The notes: generated by a model not told the origin, from the letters alone. A stretch of 64,000 bases of DNA from Circinella umbellata (GCA_025093555.1 JAIWNF010000013.1:62001-126000); one strand, 5' to 3'. Counted from the first letter of the stretch, positions 11,301 to 23,545 are shown. A program made the numbers and translations.

Positions 11301-14300
11301 AGCATTGATGTTTTTTATAGACCAGGATCATTTCTCGCAGAAGACGTATCAACAAAAATAAGGACAGTTTTTTTCAGTGCTTCACAACTTAATGTATTAA
11401 TTTATAAACAACTTTACTCTTTATATGATATTTTACGTACGTATTCATATATTTTTCAATATCATTTGAGTATAAATAAGTAACTTGATTATCTTGCGAG
11501 TAAATCAGAAAACTCATAACTAAACCAGATGATTTTCCATACTCCTTATTATATATTTGTTTATACAGTGAGGGTGGCATTAATAGTGTAAAACGCTAAT
11601 TGATAAAAGCTGGAAAGTAACACTACGTACGTGTGGTAAAAAACGGTTTATTATCATAATAAAATAAGCTTTAAAGCTGACTTGATATTGTAATATGATA
11701 TGGTAAGTATATATCATAAAAAAACAACGGGAAAAAAAGAAATAAATCACATTTACTATGTATAAAAATAACTAGATTTACAATAAGCACAATCATGTTC
11801 ATCAATTGTCATTCACTCAGTAGCCTGTCTTTGTCTATTTTCCTAATCAGAACTTAGCTTTATATCAGGCTCCAAGGCTAGTTACTAATTTAAAATCCTG
11901 ATACTATTCTTCCTTAATGGATCGACTTTACTTTTATTTTTACTTTTATTCGAGTCAGCAACAGTTTTGGTGTTGTTGTTTCAATTATACGTGTGCTCAT
12001 CAATATAATAAAATTACTAATAAAAACTAACTGAATCTCAAAAAGGCTTTTTGAAAATTATTGCGGACATTACGCTTTTAGCATGGCTCAAAACACGTTA
12101 CGTACTTCATTTATAAACATTATACATCTTATTTGGTTATCACAAACAGTGGGTAGAGTTATTCTGCATTAAAGATTTCTGTATAAAGAATAAATGAGAA
12201 AAGAAACATCTCCAATTTATAGAAGTTGCGATAGTATTCGAGATAGTTTTCCACTTTTATAATTATGATTGCTAAATAATAGTCTACAACATACATCTTT
12301 TAATAATAGTTATTTTATATAATAGTATTATTATTTAAACATACGATTTAGTCATTCTTAAATAACAGCGATACAGCTGATGTTCTGTTGTCAAAGCACA
12401 GTTGTTTGTAGTATTACGAGAATATATGCACTATAATAAGCCACTATTGCAAATAGGTCTGATTAATTGCTTTAGAAAAAAAATGTTAACTTAGGCAATA
12501 ACAGTCATTATCGGTTTAACAGCACCAGACTGGAGATAACAAATCATCACATAATACCATTAGTGAATTACATACCGGCTAGTGCCGAATTTTGAAAAAT
12601 TATAGACAATGTGGTTTTTAGCCTAATACACCATCTTTCTGTGTGCTTAAGTACGGACATACTGACTTTCATGCTGCTTTAATACCACCTTGTTTTCTCC
12701 AGAAATCTCTCAATACTAAAAGTTCAATAGACTTTGTAGCACTGATACGAATCATTAAACGCAACGCCCATTGTTGAATTTAGTAATATAGCACAGGCTC
12801 AGGTTCGTAACGTACGAATACAATGAAGCGTATATATTTTAACTAGAGGCAGGTAATTCTCAAGCTAAGCTTACAGATATCGATTGTCAATTTTTGTAAC
12901 AAAATTATATTTATCTAATTATTTTTCTATTTAGTGACAAAAAGGTTAAACATTACCTGATAATACAAAACATCGTTTTATAAAGAACTGGTTTGTCTTG
13001 TACCAAGTCGAAAATGAATCGAAAAAAGGTAACATTTCATTATAGCAAAACTCAAAATTAATATAGCTTTATAAGCTCTGAAAATAGAGAAGTGCCTTTT
13101 CTTCCTCATTTAGTAATGATGTGGCAAAACAATAAAATGCTACGAGTACGAAATCGAGTCGCGCGGGAAATCCGATCGGTACGGGAATATCTTGGTTTGC
13201 AAGTTGCTTTTATTATCTCGACCCATAAGAAGTTGTTGATTCAGCAATATCATTCCTGCATACCTAAGTCCAGCTCTTAAAGTTTTCTATCTCTTCCTTT
13301 TCAATATATGAAGCTTCTATTGATACGCAGACATCATGAAAAGATATGATAAGAAATATTAAGTTGATAAGGACGGAGTTTTCAATTTCACTTTATCAGT
13401 ATTTCGAAATCAATCGAAAAAAAGATTGGGGCTTAATGGAATAAAAACCTTTTCAATAGTATTTGAAAAGTATTTGTCATCCAGATATCAGCAATTAGGA
13501 CCCTTACAATTATAGTCGGAAATAGTTAAAGTTTTCTTTTGCTAAAAAATTTTCATTGGCGCTTATCATTTTTATTCTGCCCTGTCCAGCTACGGGAAAG
13601 CGGAGCCCCTCAATTATTCACTGTTAAACAATAGCGGACAACGACCCCGGAATCATGGATTATTTAGCGGAAAATGTTTATTCATCACTCCACCCCTCTT
13701 TTTTTCTGGGGGGAGAAAAGGACAGGATAGGTGATTCCCAAATTATCTCTTTATATGTTATCAAATAAGTGTAGTAAAAATAGTCTATAGATGTTGTAGA
13801 AGATCAATCATGTGCCTGTTTTTTTCGGGTCCGTCGAAGACCCTTCTTTTCCTGACAAAAAAAAAAGGAAAAAGCGATTTCTATGGTTTCATCGTTCGTA
13901 CCGCTCTTTGAAATGCTTCATACTGCTAACGTCAACGGATAAAAAAAGAAGACAGAACGACAATTTTAATGTTTTTTTGTATGGGGTATAATGCTTCAAC
14001 CTGGAGAATTTTAGAACCCTTTACGATTTATATCCGGAAAAGGGTCCAACTTTTTGCGGGTCAGGGTCCTCACTCGATTAATAATCTCAGACAGATTGTA
14101 CATATCTTTACAATAGTCACTATACTTCTTATGTACATATTTGATAAAAGATGTTTTTGTATAGAGTGATACACAAAAAAAATTATAATATACAATACAA
14201 AAATAGTACAAAACGTGAGAAGCACACGATTACATGGATTAAAGTTATGACGTTTTTCATATTTATTAAAAAGGGTAACAGTTATAGAAATTTCTATAAT

Positions 14301-14465
14301 ATATAATACAAAGATGATGGAAAGCGTGGAAAAAGATAAGTGAAACATAATTGCGAGAAACAAAAGTAGTGTAGTAATACGATTAATAAGGAAAAATAAA
14401 AAGAACAGGAATAAAATATGATGCTTGACAGATATAGTATAGTATTATTATTAACATTATGATTA
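8340..14465. other. 6.1 kb gene-free AT-rich interval between the UNC93-like paralogues
   Basis: No gene found. It holds repeated GGACCCT/AGGGTCC and AGGGACC/GGTCCCT words (8554, 8568, 9170, 9940, 13498, 14041, 14063) and a GGGTC-N7-GACCC inverted repeat at 13827-13843. Perfect inverted repeats lie at 10922-10941 and 11023-11052, and TACGTACGT-like words recur around 11.0-11.6 kb. The 13.1-14.1 kb part is less AT-rich, with a short open frame at 13092-13280 that I do not recognise. The first ~250 bp next to 8340 should be the promoter of paralogue 1. A non-coding transcript or decayed gene is possible but unsupported. Confidence 0.6.
11023..11052. repeat. Perfect inverted repeat, 11-bp arms with 8-nt loop
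   Basis: GTACGTACAAC at 11023-11033 is mirrored by GTTGTACGTAC at 11042-11052 around the loop CGAATAAA. It could form a hairpin or be a dimeric protein-binding site. It lies in the gene-free interval, far from any start codon. Confidence 0.75.
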
Positions 14466-16033
14466 TTAAACTTCATATTTTTCATCAGTACTGTGTCGTG
14501 TTGGTTTTTCATTCACTGAAACGACATGATCTGATAGGGATGTATCGTTATCAGCGTCTTCGGTTGGATCACTTGTTTGTTTAATTTGATTGGCCACGAC
14601 GAACATACCAGGGAATGAGATAAAAACGATAATCCAAGAGATAAGTGATGCCCATCGTAATCGAACACCTGCGGAATCAATACCGAACGAGATAGCCGCA
14701 CCAGCTGATTGCATGGCTTTGTAAAAACCAGCATATCGAGCAAGTAATGCGGGGTCGTTAGACATGGCACCCATAAGCCAATACATGTAAGATTGGTATA
14801 AAGCGTCAGAAAGACCATACATAATGTAAAGAAGAAATGGTCGGCCAAATCGCGAGTCAGTCCAATGAATAGGATCATCATAGTCATTTTCGAATGTGAG
14901 TTGAAAGGCAAATCCACCTGCCCAAATTGCCATCATCACAACAAACAAGATAGCAGCACCCAAAAGAGCTCGGAAACGACGAGTTAGGCCTTGATAGTCG
15001 AGGATAAAACCGAGAATGAGAGATCCAAAGATTTGCATACCCCAATACATTGTGCCATTTAAAGCACGAGTGGTTGCATCAAAGTATACAGCATTAACAT
15101 GAAATTGATAAGCGTAAAACCAGTTAGAAGCAATAAATGCGGGAATCTGCAAAAAAATGAAATGTTAATTAATACTTATTTAGCAGCAGGTATTGTCAGG
15201 GGAGTAGGTATAAAAAAGTAAATTACCAAACAAATGATTCTCCATTCTTTCCAAACATGAATAACCCCTTTGAGTTCTTGTACCCAATGAGCATGTTTGG
15301 TAACAGTAACATGAGAGCCATCGTTGCGAACAACCATAGAAGGCGGTGCAAGGAATAACGAGAAAAAAACACCAATGATCATAATTACAACGAATGCTGT
15401 GTATGTGCCTGTCGAGACACCACCACTACCACCACTTTCGAGGTTGATCCCGAGCGTAATGACTGAGCCGAGAATACCACCAATGTTGAAAAGGGCCCAG
15501 AAAATAGCAACGTATTTGCCTTTATTCTTTTCTTCGGGATATGCCATCATGATGGCGCCATGAGCTGACCAGAAAATACCGGCACAACAACCTAAAATAG
15601 CACCAGCGGCAATGACATAGCCAGATATTTGTTTTCTATCATAAACCCATAATGATGAAGAATAAATGGCGTAACCGACGGAGCCAGCCTATATGAGAGA
15701 GTTGATGATTGTGAGTGGCTATGTTGTAAAAATTGGAGAAAGAATAAAAAAGTGTCTGAAATCAGAAAATTAAAAAGTACGTACTGTAAGCGTAGTTTTG
15801 ACACCTAAAGTATTTGTAACCGAACCAGCAAAAAACCCGACAACAGCAAAGCAAGCGTATAAAGCACTGTTCGCCGAGTTTACCAGCTTGATATCAGATG
15901 CCATCATACCACCAGCACCAAGCCCATTAAGAGCATTGAACATACCAGGGCAGCATAGACATACGAAACCCAAGAGTACGACTTGGAATAACGGAGACGC
16001 TAGTTTGTTGAAGAATATGTTGCGAAAATTCAT
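14466..16033 (-). CDS. UNC93-like major facilitator superfamily membrane protein, paralogue 2
   Basis: Three exons: 16033-15785, 15688-15227 and 15146-14466, all phase 0, encode 463 residues. It aligns along its full length with the gene at 6699-8339: the same GLGAGGMMASD, AYPEEKNKGKYVAIFWALFN, FILDYQGLTRR and YMYWLMGAMSND...AGFYKAMQSAGAAISFGIDSAG blocks. Divergence is mostly at the N-terminus and in the acidic C-terminal tail (TEDADNDTSLSDH...). The first intron of paralogue 1 is missing, so PGMFNALNGLG is encoded continuously. A membrane protein of about 11-12 helices; substrate unknown. Upstream (16.2-16.5 kb) are AGGGACC and GGACCCT words and three ACCAATC boxes, absent or different upstream of paralogue 1. 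This suggests partly shared, partly divergent regulation (inference). Confidence 0.88.
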
Positions 16034-16220
16034 AAAGAGGAAAGGAAAGGTTTGAAGAAAAGTTAAAAAAAAGCTATAAAGAACAAAAAAATAAGTCGGG
16101 GTATTTATATCATCTGCAGCTTGACATTTCCTTTCAGATGAAACCAGCTCGAACTAGGTTTTGCGTTATTTTTTTTTTTATTTATTTTTATTTTTATTTT
16201 TTTTATTTTTTTGAACGAGT

Positions 16221-16504
16221 AGGGACCAACTAGGAAAGACAGGGACGAACCCTGAGATCAATGACATAATCCAAGTAAAGGACCCTTAGAGTCGTTGTCA
16301 TTACCTAAAAGCCAACGAAAAAAACATTCTTTTATCCCCACAAAACATTTCTCCGCGTTTAACCAATCAAGCAATAATTTGTATTCTACCAATCAAAACA
16401 AAATCTCTTCGCGGTCCCCGCCCCACGCTCCCTCTTGGCGGCGGTTTTTTAAAAACCCCGACAACTTCACACGGTTTTATCGTGACACCTCAACTTGACC
16501 AATC
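16221..16504. promoter_or_regulatory. Upstream region of UNC93-like paralogue 2 with repeated motifs and three CCAAT boxes
   Basis: AGGGACC at 16221-16227, AGGGACG at 16241-16247 and GGACCCT at 16280-16286 lie 190-250 bp upstream of the start at 16033. ACCAATC occurs at 16362, 16388 and 16498. CCAAT is the core site of the fungal HAP/CBC complex (known). A GC-rich patch (GCGGTCCCCGCCCC) lies near 16411-16425. Binding is not shown; the spacing and repetition are what I see. Confidence 0.5.
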
Positions 16505-16733
16505 TTCAACGTTCATTTCGTTACTAAACTCACCCCTCATAAAAACTCGTTACACTGATTACGAAGCCAACCCGGCCAACCTGATAACGATTTGGGGATA
16601 AACGTGTGTTTTAAAATTTTTTATTTTTATTATTATTCTGCATGTAAACATATACTATGATATGCTGTAGATGATGATGTGAAATATATACAATTTTTTC
16701 TTGTTTACACACAAAATGCGCAATATGCTTGCT

Positions 16734-18198
16734 TTACTTTTTATAATTTTTTGTATCCATAAATCGTAAAATCTCTATCATTTCCGCTTCTGTTACCGCT
16801 GGACCTTGTTCGGTACATTTAGCGTGCTTTCTCACCTCCTGACACAATTCTTCCATCGTGAAATAAGAGAATCTACTATGCTTAGATAGACGCTGCCAGA
16901 TATCTGGGCAGGTTAAGAGCTTATTGTTCTTTTGTTCTTCTCCTTCACCCGTGACAGAAGGTGCGATCAGTCCGCCACAAGTGTCAAATAATGGCTCGGA
17001 TAGTAATTGTTCAATTGCGTCATTTGAGACTTGTTCGTGTAGTATTCGGGTGAATTGTTCTTCTTGTTCTCGGTCATCCTTGTGGCTGAACATCTTGGGT
17101 CTGAGGGTAGCTGGGGTACTTATAGAAAATGTGTATTGAACGTCGCGGGATGTGCGTGCGGTAGAAGGGGAAGGTGATGATGGTGGGAGTATGTTATGAT
17201 GATGATGATGTCGTTGGGCTGAAGAAATAGCAGTTGAAGAATGACTGGTAGGTGAGCTAGATGGATATGGGCTGGGATGAATGGGAAACTGAACATGGAT
17301 GTCTTTTAATGCAAAATTTTCAGCTTCGAGCCGATATACAATAGATCGTAAATGTTGATTTTCTTGGATCAATTGTGCAGTTGCATGGAAGTGATTATCT
17401 TGTACTTGTTTGATTTTCAATTCTAGTTCTTTAACGTAGCGTTCTTTTCGTTCTCGAAAGGCACGCTGAGCTGCACGGTTTTGTACTTTACGTTTAACTT
17501 TTGGATCTTCAATATCAGCCTACAATAATTATTAATTGTTGTTAATATAAAAAATGTATATTCGATTTGATCTAATAAAGTCTTTCTATATATGTAATTA
17601 CATCAATTGATATGTCGTCGCCATCGGACATTGTCTTCCGTACAGGTTTTCGACTCCAATTGCTCGAGTCATCGCTTGCTTCTACTTATTAGAACATTTA
17701 TTAGCCATATTATTTCAATTACAAATATATCAGTTGAATTTGCCTATTGTGAAAAAGAATTACATACCTTCGTCTTGAGGTGAGCCGTAGTAAGAGGCTA
17801 TAAAGCAAATGATAGTAGTAGTTAGTAAACAAACATGAAAAAATGACAAGCGCTAAGTCGAAATAAGATAATATACCAGTAGATTTGTTAATGTCAAGGT
17901 TGAAAAAGTCATCATATATATGACGTTTTCTCTTTTCCCCAAGGGCTTCAGAATGTTCTTCGGGGACACTGAGATATACAGAGGTTGGAGAATAACAGCT
18001 GGTTGGTGATGTAGTACCCATAGGCGATGGTAAAGAGTCAAAAGAAGTTAAAATAACTGGTTTAGCAACCTTTGGGTCGTCGACGGAAGGTATGAAAAGA
18101 GGTGACACCGGGGCCTTTGATTTTGAGGAGGTGAGTATGGAGGAAGATCGTATAGCTTTCATAGTCATTATGTTTTGAGGTTGATAAAAGTTGTTCAA
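16734..18198 (-). CDS. YAP1: YAP1/PAP1-type bZIP transcription factor with redox-sensing cysteine-rich domain
   Basis: Exons 18198-17877, 17797-17768, 17681-17602 and 17519-16734 encode 405 residues. The basic region (QNRAAQRAFRERKERYVKELE, about residues 157-177) has the fungal YAP signature, followed by a leucine zipper to about residue 210. Residues 250-270 are His- and Ser/Pro-rich. The C-terminus carries Cys348, Cys370 and Cys379, spaced 22 and 9 residues apart, the same spacing as in the c-CRD of yeast Yap1, where this region senses peroxide and masks an export signal. Surrounding residues (CPDIWQRL, LCQEV, KCTEQG) match that family. The upstream n-CRD region contains only one Cys (Cys325, in FDTCGG). 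Expected role: nuclear regulator of oxidative-stress genes, shuttled by redox state. The family match is clear; target genes are unknown. Confidence 0.9.
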
Positions 18199-19252
18199 AA
18201 AAGTTTATACGGCGAGGGAAAGGGGGGATCTAAAAAGGTATGTAGTAATAGTAAAGTTGTCGTATTAGCTTCGTTCAAAAGCTGAAAAAAAGATAAATAA
18301 ATGAAAAGAAAGTAAGGGAAATTGCCGGAAGGCTTAGTCTTATATATCTTTTTGGTTGGAGCGGTCGTTTTCGTCATGTGTTAGGTGCACCATTCCTTGT
18401 TATATATGTTGCTGGTCTGAGGTTAGCAGACATCGCATCTGAAAAATAAATGAATTACTAACTCATTTTCCGCCGATAAGAGCCTATCTAAAGTCTTCCG
18501 ATGCTGCAATGAAGTCGACAAGGTTGTAAAAATGGCTTTTATGAGATATTGTTCGAGTAATTCGCGAAAAGCACTTCTTTGGACTACTTCTTGACATACT
18601 TCTTTAACAAAGAAGTGTTGCTGCCCTTCGTTTCCTATTTAGGAAATGGACTCAGTCAAGATAACCGATTGGCTGGAGTTATAATTTTGTATATCAACTT
18701 TTTTTTGCTTGGGAAACAAAGTTTCTGTGATGCAAAAATTAAAAAAGGAAAAGTTAGCACTCGCGTGAATTTATTCTGGTTTAGTCGAGAAAAACCATAT
18801 GGTATCCACTTTCTATTTCCAACTTTTGGTGTCTGAGACTATAAATAAATATACCGTGAATAAGACGATTCAGAGTAGAATGATTACAAGTAACTCACTA
18901 TATTTCCGAACTGTCTGATTTGATTTACACTGATGAAACTTATAGATCGCAAAACTATGTAGCTCTTTTTTTTATGTAAAAACGATAATCAGAAGACATG
19001 TCATACGGCTGAAAAAGGTGTAAGTGTGTGTGGGGAAGGGATGAATATGTATGTAAAACGAAGTCGGGGATCAGGGGTGATACTATTGTTTAGAGTGTGA
19101 GAAAAATACTACTGTCAACTCGTAATATAGTCCATTATTTCGGAGCAATTTATTAATTAGGTTTTTCGTTTGATGATAAAAAATAAAATATTTATTATAG
19201 AGAGATAAAAATGAATTAAATAAATTACAGCATGCTTTAATAATTATATAAC
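18199..19252. other. Intergenic between YAP1 and the binding-protein-like gene
   Basis: About 1.05 kb. It contains a 9-bp inverted repeat (CACTTCTTT at 18572-18580 and AAAGAAGTG at 18609-18617). The open frame at 18579-18836 has no recognisable features. The first part should be the YAP1 promoter. Confidence 0.5.
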
Positions 19253-21153
19253 TTATGGATTAGGTTGATTTACGTCGTTCATACGATAAAATGGTCGACT
19301 TGCTTTCACTTGACGATGTCGACGCCAGAAGAAAAATGCAGCAAGTCCTGCAATAATTGCAGCTACAACAACACCAACTGAGATACCAGCCTTGCCACCA
19401 GTGCTAAGGCTGTGGATATCACCACCACCACCACTACTTTGATTTTGATCCACGCCAAACTTGTTAGGATCGCATTGTAACTCGCTTCTGATATCAGTAG
19501 CATTGCAGACATAGTTGATATCAGCAACTTGTCGAGGTGTGTCTGATTTTGCAAAGTTTCTCAACCAAGTAAAAGTGTATTCGTTTTGGTAGGTTGGATA
19601 TATCATATGAATTATATCTATTAAATACTACATGTTAGTAATATAATGGTTGAATTTTCAATCATTTGTAAAGTGTACAAACCTCGAAGTGCAAGATCTG
19701 GGCGGGCAGGTGAACGTTGCGACCAGTCTACATAATAAATCTAGTTAACTCCCACTAGTCCATAACAAATTAACTTGCAAACGACTACATATATATATGT
19801 AGATACCAAAATACTGTACCTGAATAACCATTGGTGTTGACGAGACCATCTGTTCGGAAAACGTTTTTTTCTGAAACAAAAGCCTGGGAGTACACGTTAA
19901 AATTATTGTTAAATCCACCAAGAGTAAGCCAACCATCATACGACTGATTGCCCAAGTTATTAATAGGGGTTACATCAATGACATAATCCGCGTATCGTAT
20001 AGCAGTATGGAATTCATTCAATTGTGTATAACTAGTAGATTGTGCACTATTAGGCTCTACCAATTTCGCACCTAAAATATATCCATACCACATGTTGTAT
20101 ATTAGTCCCACTGTCATCCTTCATAGTATCCACGATTATTTTCTTTTATTATTTATTTACCAGCATCTTCAGCCAAGGCCTTATAAAATGGCGTGTTAAC
20201 CAATGTCCATGTTTTGTTAGTGGAATCGTAATATGTCCAAGCCAGACTCTTCTTTTCAGGGGCATCCGCCATGTTATTTTTGTGACAAGTATATGATGAT
20301 TCAATGTTGCCAAACGCTGTTGTTGCTTCACCTTCCTCATCAAAGAACAATGCAATATACACAAGCCAAGATGCTTGCTAATGAATCATAAAACAAAAAA
20401 AGCACTTCAGTATTAAAAGTTTATCCATAGTCCATTTCCTTCCTTTATATTTACCTGGAGTGGTGTCAGTTGTTCAGTATCGGGCGAAAAACCAACATAT
20501 GAGGTGCTGCCTGGCATATTTGCCAAACTGTGATCTGAGAAGATAATATCAACAGTGCCGTTTCCTGGGGAATCTGTAACGCCTGAATAACATGGTGAGG
20601 TTACATTTTGATATCCTTCAATTGATTTAACCCGTTCACCTGATCCGAGCAGCTAAAAAATAAATATGTATTATTTTTTAATAAGCATTGTCAAGAAAAA
20701 GATCATATCATAAGTTCTACATACCTCCATATAGGGTAGAAGGTCACGGATGGTGGTAACACCAACGTTGGTCACTGGTGTGTTTACTGCCGCATGATAC
20801 TGAGTGAAGTTGGTTGTAGGTTGACCGCAACATACGAGGGCATATTGTTCATTAAGTTCATGGTTCGTTACAATTTTATACCAGTTATGATATTCCACTG
20901 AGAAACCATTCGTCTTGTCTATAATAAAGAAAAGATTATTTAATTTTATTTCTGTTCCTAATACTCGGACACCCAAATAATAAAATAAACCCCTCTTTGT
21001 TTTCTCCAAAAAAAAAGATCGTGCATATTTACCGTTTGCTAACCTGAATGAGACATCGCGGTAGTGATCCACTGACGTATCGAAGTCGGGATCCTGGGCG
21101 TATGCTGTCGCTATAAAAGCAAATGCTGCCCAAATAAATGACGATCGACGCAT
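19253..21153 (-). CDS. Secreted, membrane-anchored protein with periplasmic-binding-protein-like ectodomain
   Basis: Seven exons: 21153-21033, 20918-20725, 20652-20455, 20377-20161, 20071-19820, 19727-19683 and 19617-19253. Phases agree and they give 463 residues. It starts with a signal peptide (MRRSSFIWAAFAFIATAYA). A long ectodomain follows with several N-x-S/T sites and paired cysteines, a glycine-rich linker, one transmembrane helix (ISVGVVVAAIIAGLAAFFFW, about residues 423-442), and a short basic tail. The segment YALVCCGQPTTNF followed by TPVTNVGVTTIRDLLPYMEVLGSG resembles the N-lobe of helical-backbone metal-receptor (TroA/BtuF-like) solute-binding proteins, a fold also seen in some fungal and plant surface proteins. 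A metal- or siderophore-related surface role is speculative. The ATG at 21153 is chosen because it begins the signal peptide; an upstream in-frame start at 21198 would bury it. Alternative: an unrelated lineage-specific surface protein. Confidence 0.65.
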
Positions 21154-23545
21154 TTTATTTAGTAAACCAAGAAAAAGGACCAGTGATTCTGGCCTCAAAA
21201 GTTATTATTTTAAAAAGATAAAAAGCTTGTGGTTCCCAGGGACACACGCACATGATTTTTGGGGACTGCACATCTAAATAATATTAATCTTTTTACTACA
21301 AAAAAAAGTCCGCTTTTGAGATGAGTTATTTTTTATTCCATCTGGAAAGTGGTATTTCTTTTAAGAAAAGCTAAGTATGTCTTAATCATATCATAAGCAT
21401 TTATCATTATTTTATATATATACTTAATGAAATAATAAAAAAAAACTTGCATTAAAATAGTGAAATTTGATGGAGTTATTTTAACAGAATATAGGAAACA
21501 GAAAACGTGAAAAATATTATATATTTTTATATCGCGGACTAAGCAAATGTAATCTATTGATCGCCACAGTGTAACCACGATACCAGATATAGCGCTATAA
21601 CAATTAGTTAGCATAATTGTCTGGCTGGTAAAGTGAACTTGTGTTTTATAGTTCTTTTTCTCTGCATAAGAGGACGAAGTGTCAGAGAGATTTTTCCGAG
21701 ATTTATTCTGGTGCACGGACGCATTTTTATTTGTTTATTTGGACAAACAAAAGATACAGATCGTAACTTCGATGCCGAACATTCCTATAGTTATATAATC
21801 CACAGGTTAGTTACAAGTAATATTATTCAGCGACATAATCTTGACATTGAACTTCGTTTTAATCTCACAAAAATGCTCATTAATATAGAGGAAATAGTCC
21901 CAAATTCGTTATTAAATAATTGGTCCATCTGGACCTGACTCAGTAGCCTTCTTTTTTTGTCTCTTTTTCTCTTTTTTTCCATATGACTTCATAGTTTAGA
22001 TAGGTTGGAAAAAAAATCAAAAAAGCGTTAAAAGTAATACATAGTTAGCGGGTAGTAAATACATTATCTTCAACAAAAAGCTTTATCAAGGATAATTTAG
22101 TACCCTTTCCATTATTCATTTCATATGTTTTGTTAGCATTACGCTCATGCTATCAAAGATCAATTTCCAAAAAAAAATTATGTTCAGTAATAACGGGCAT
22201 CCAGTGTAAGAAAGTGAAGAATAGTACGAAACAAACTTATGGCGTGTAAAGTAAAATAATTTTCGTACTGTGTCTATGCAATCTTTAAACAAGCTGCCAC
22301 TGTAGTGCCATCAAACTTGCGGTTTCGTTGTTCGATTTTACTTTCTTTTATTTATTATCATAAAATGTAAAGCACTAGTAATTATTAATAATAGTGTCGT
22401 TCAATCTTATAACAAATTTCAGTAATTTTTTTTAGATGTGGCCGAATCATAATGATACCTCAAATATAAAGTACTTTAAAATATACTTATTTTTAAGATA
22501 ACAAGTAAAACCAAGAATATCATTAATTCTCGAAACTCAATGGCAAAAAATCACTACATTATTATATACATTCGTATATATATAGAATTATTTATAAGTA
22601 AGTTATTTTTACATTTGATCAATAGATATGATACCAGAAGCACATGGGATCATAAAATCTAATTGGAATGTTTTTCTGATTTGATTTTTCAAGGCTCTTC
22701 CACATAGCACGGAATTGCATGATAAGTCAATTTGATGTTTATATTATACATGAACGAAATAAGAGAAATTATATTTGTACCACAGAAGTCAATAAAAAAA
22801 GTAAGTAACCTTGAATTGTTTTTTACGTATTTCATATACCACCCGGAATTGGAACTGCTATTGCTGTAATCTAAAACCAAATAGAACATTTAATACTTTG
22901 GCCATGGCACTTACATGGAAAAAAAGAATGTGGGTAGAGCACATTCCACAAAAGTTGTATAATGTTATCACGCTTAGTTGGTGATAAGGAGTGTATAATG
23001 TGATGGGAACTAACATCCCTTTTTTGTGAGAAAGAGAGTGAGGTATTAATGTCAGCGATAATATGGAAAAGGAAACAGAACGACAATAATCACTAAAAGA
23101 ATTATTATTCAGCTTTCATATACAAGCGGGGCTTGGCTTGCATTATAATTAACAGAAATGTAGTCAGCACCCAAAGTGCGAGATTATAAGCAAATAAATA
23201 AAGTTCGTTGGACTCTGATCACTTTACAATAATATAGTAATTATTCCTATGTTCTTCTTCCCAACACTTGGGGAAAAGAAGATATCCTTCTTCCTTGTTT
23301 TACATCACTTTAACATATGATTTACCCATCTGTTTAAAGTTTTTTTTTAAGATAGTGGCTTGTTGTGATATTAAATGTTTTTTTTTTGAGATATAACGTT
23401 ATATTAACATCAAGAGATGTATATTATTATTACTACAATATTTACATAGAACAGAATAGAGTAAAACATATGTATAGATAGATAATGAACGAAAAGTATT
23501 AATAAGCGGGTTATTTGCCGATTTTTGTAGTTACTTTTTTTTTTG
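21154..23545. other. Intergenic, 2.4 kb, AT-rich
   Basis: Lies between the start of the binding-protein-like gene and the 3' end of the 7-TM gene. The promoter-proximal part has AGGGACA near 21235 and GGACC near 21177. Long frames at 21333-21716 and 21633-21938 read as AT-rich noise without motifs. No gene supported. Confidence 0.55.

Noticed and set aside
13092..13280. 62-codon frame in a GC-richer patch
   Set aside because: The listed start is not ATG, no domain recognised and no splice context that extends it; possible decayed sequence but not a supportable gene.
21333..21938. Opposed frames of 100-127 codons in the 21-22 kb gap
   Set aside because: Composition is that of translated AT-rich noise (Ile/Tyr/Lys/Phe), with no conserved block.
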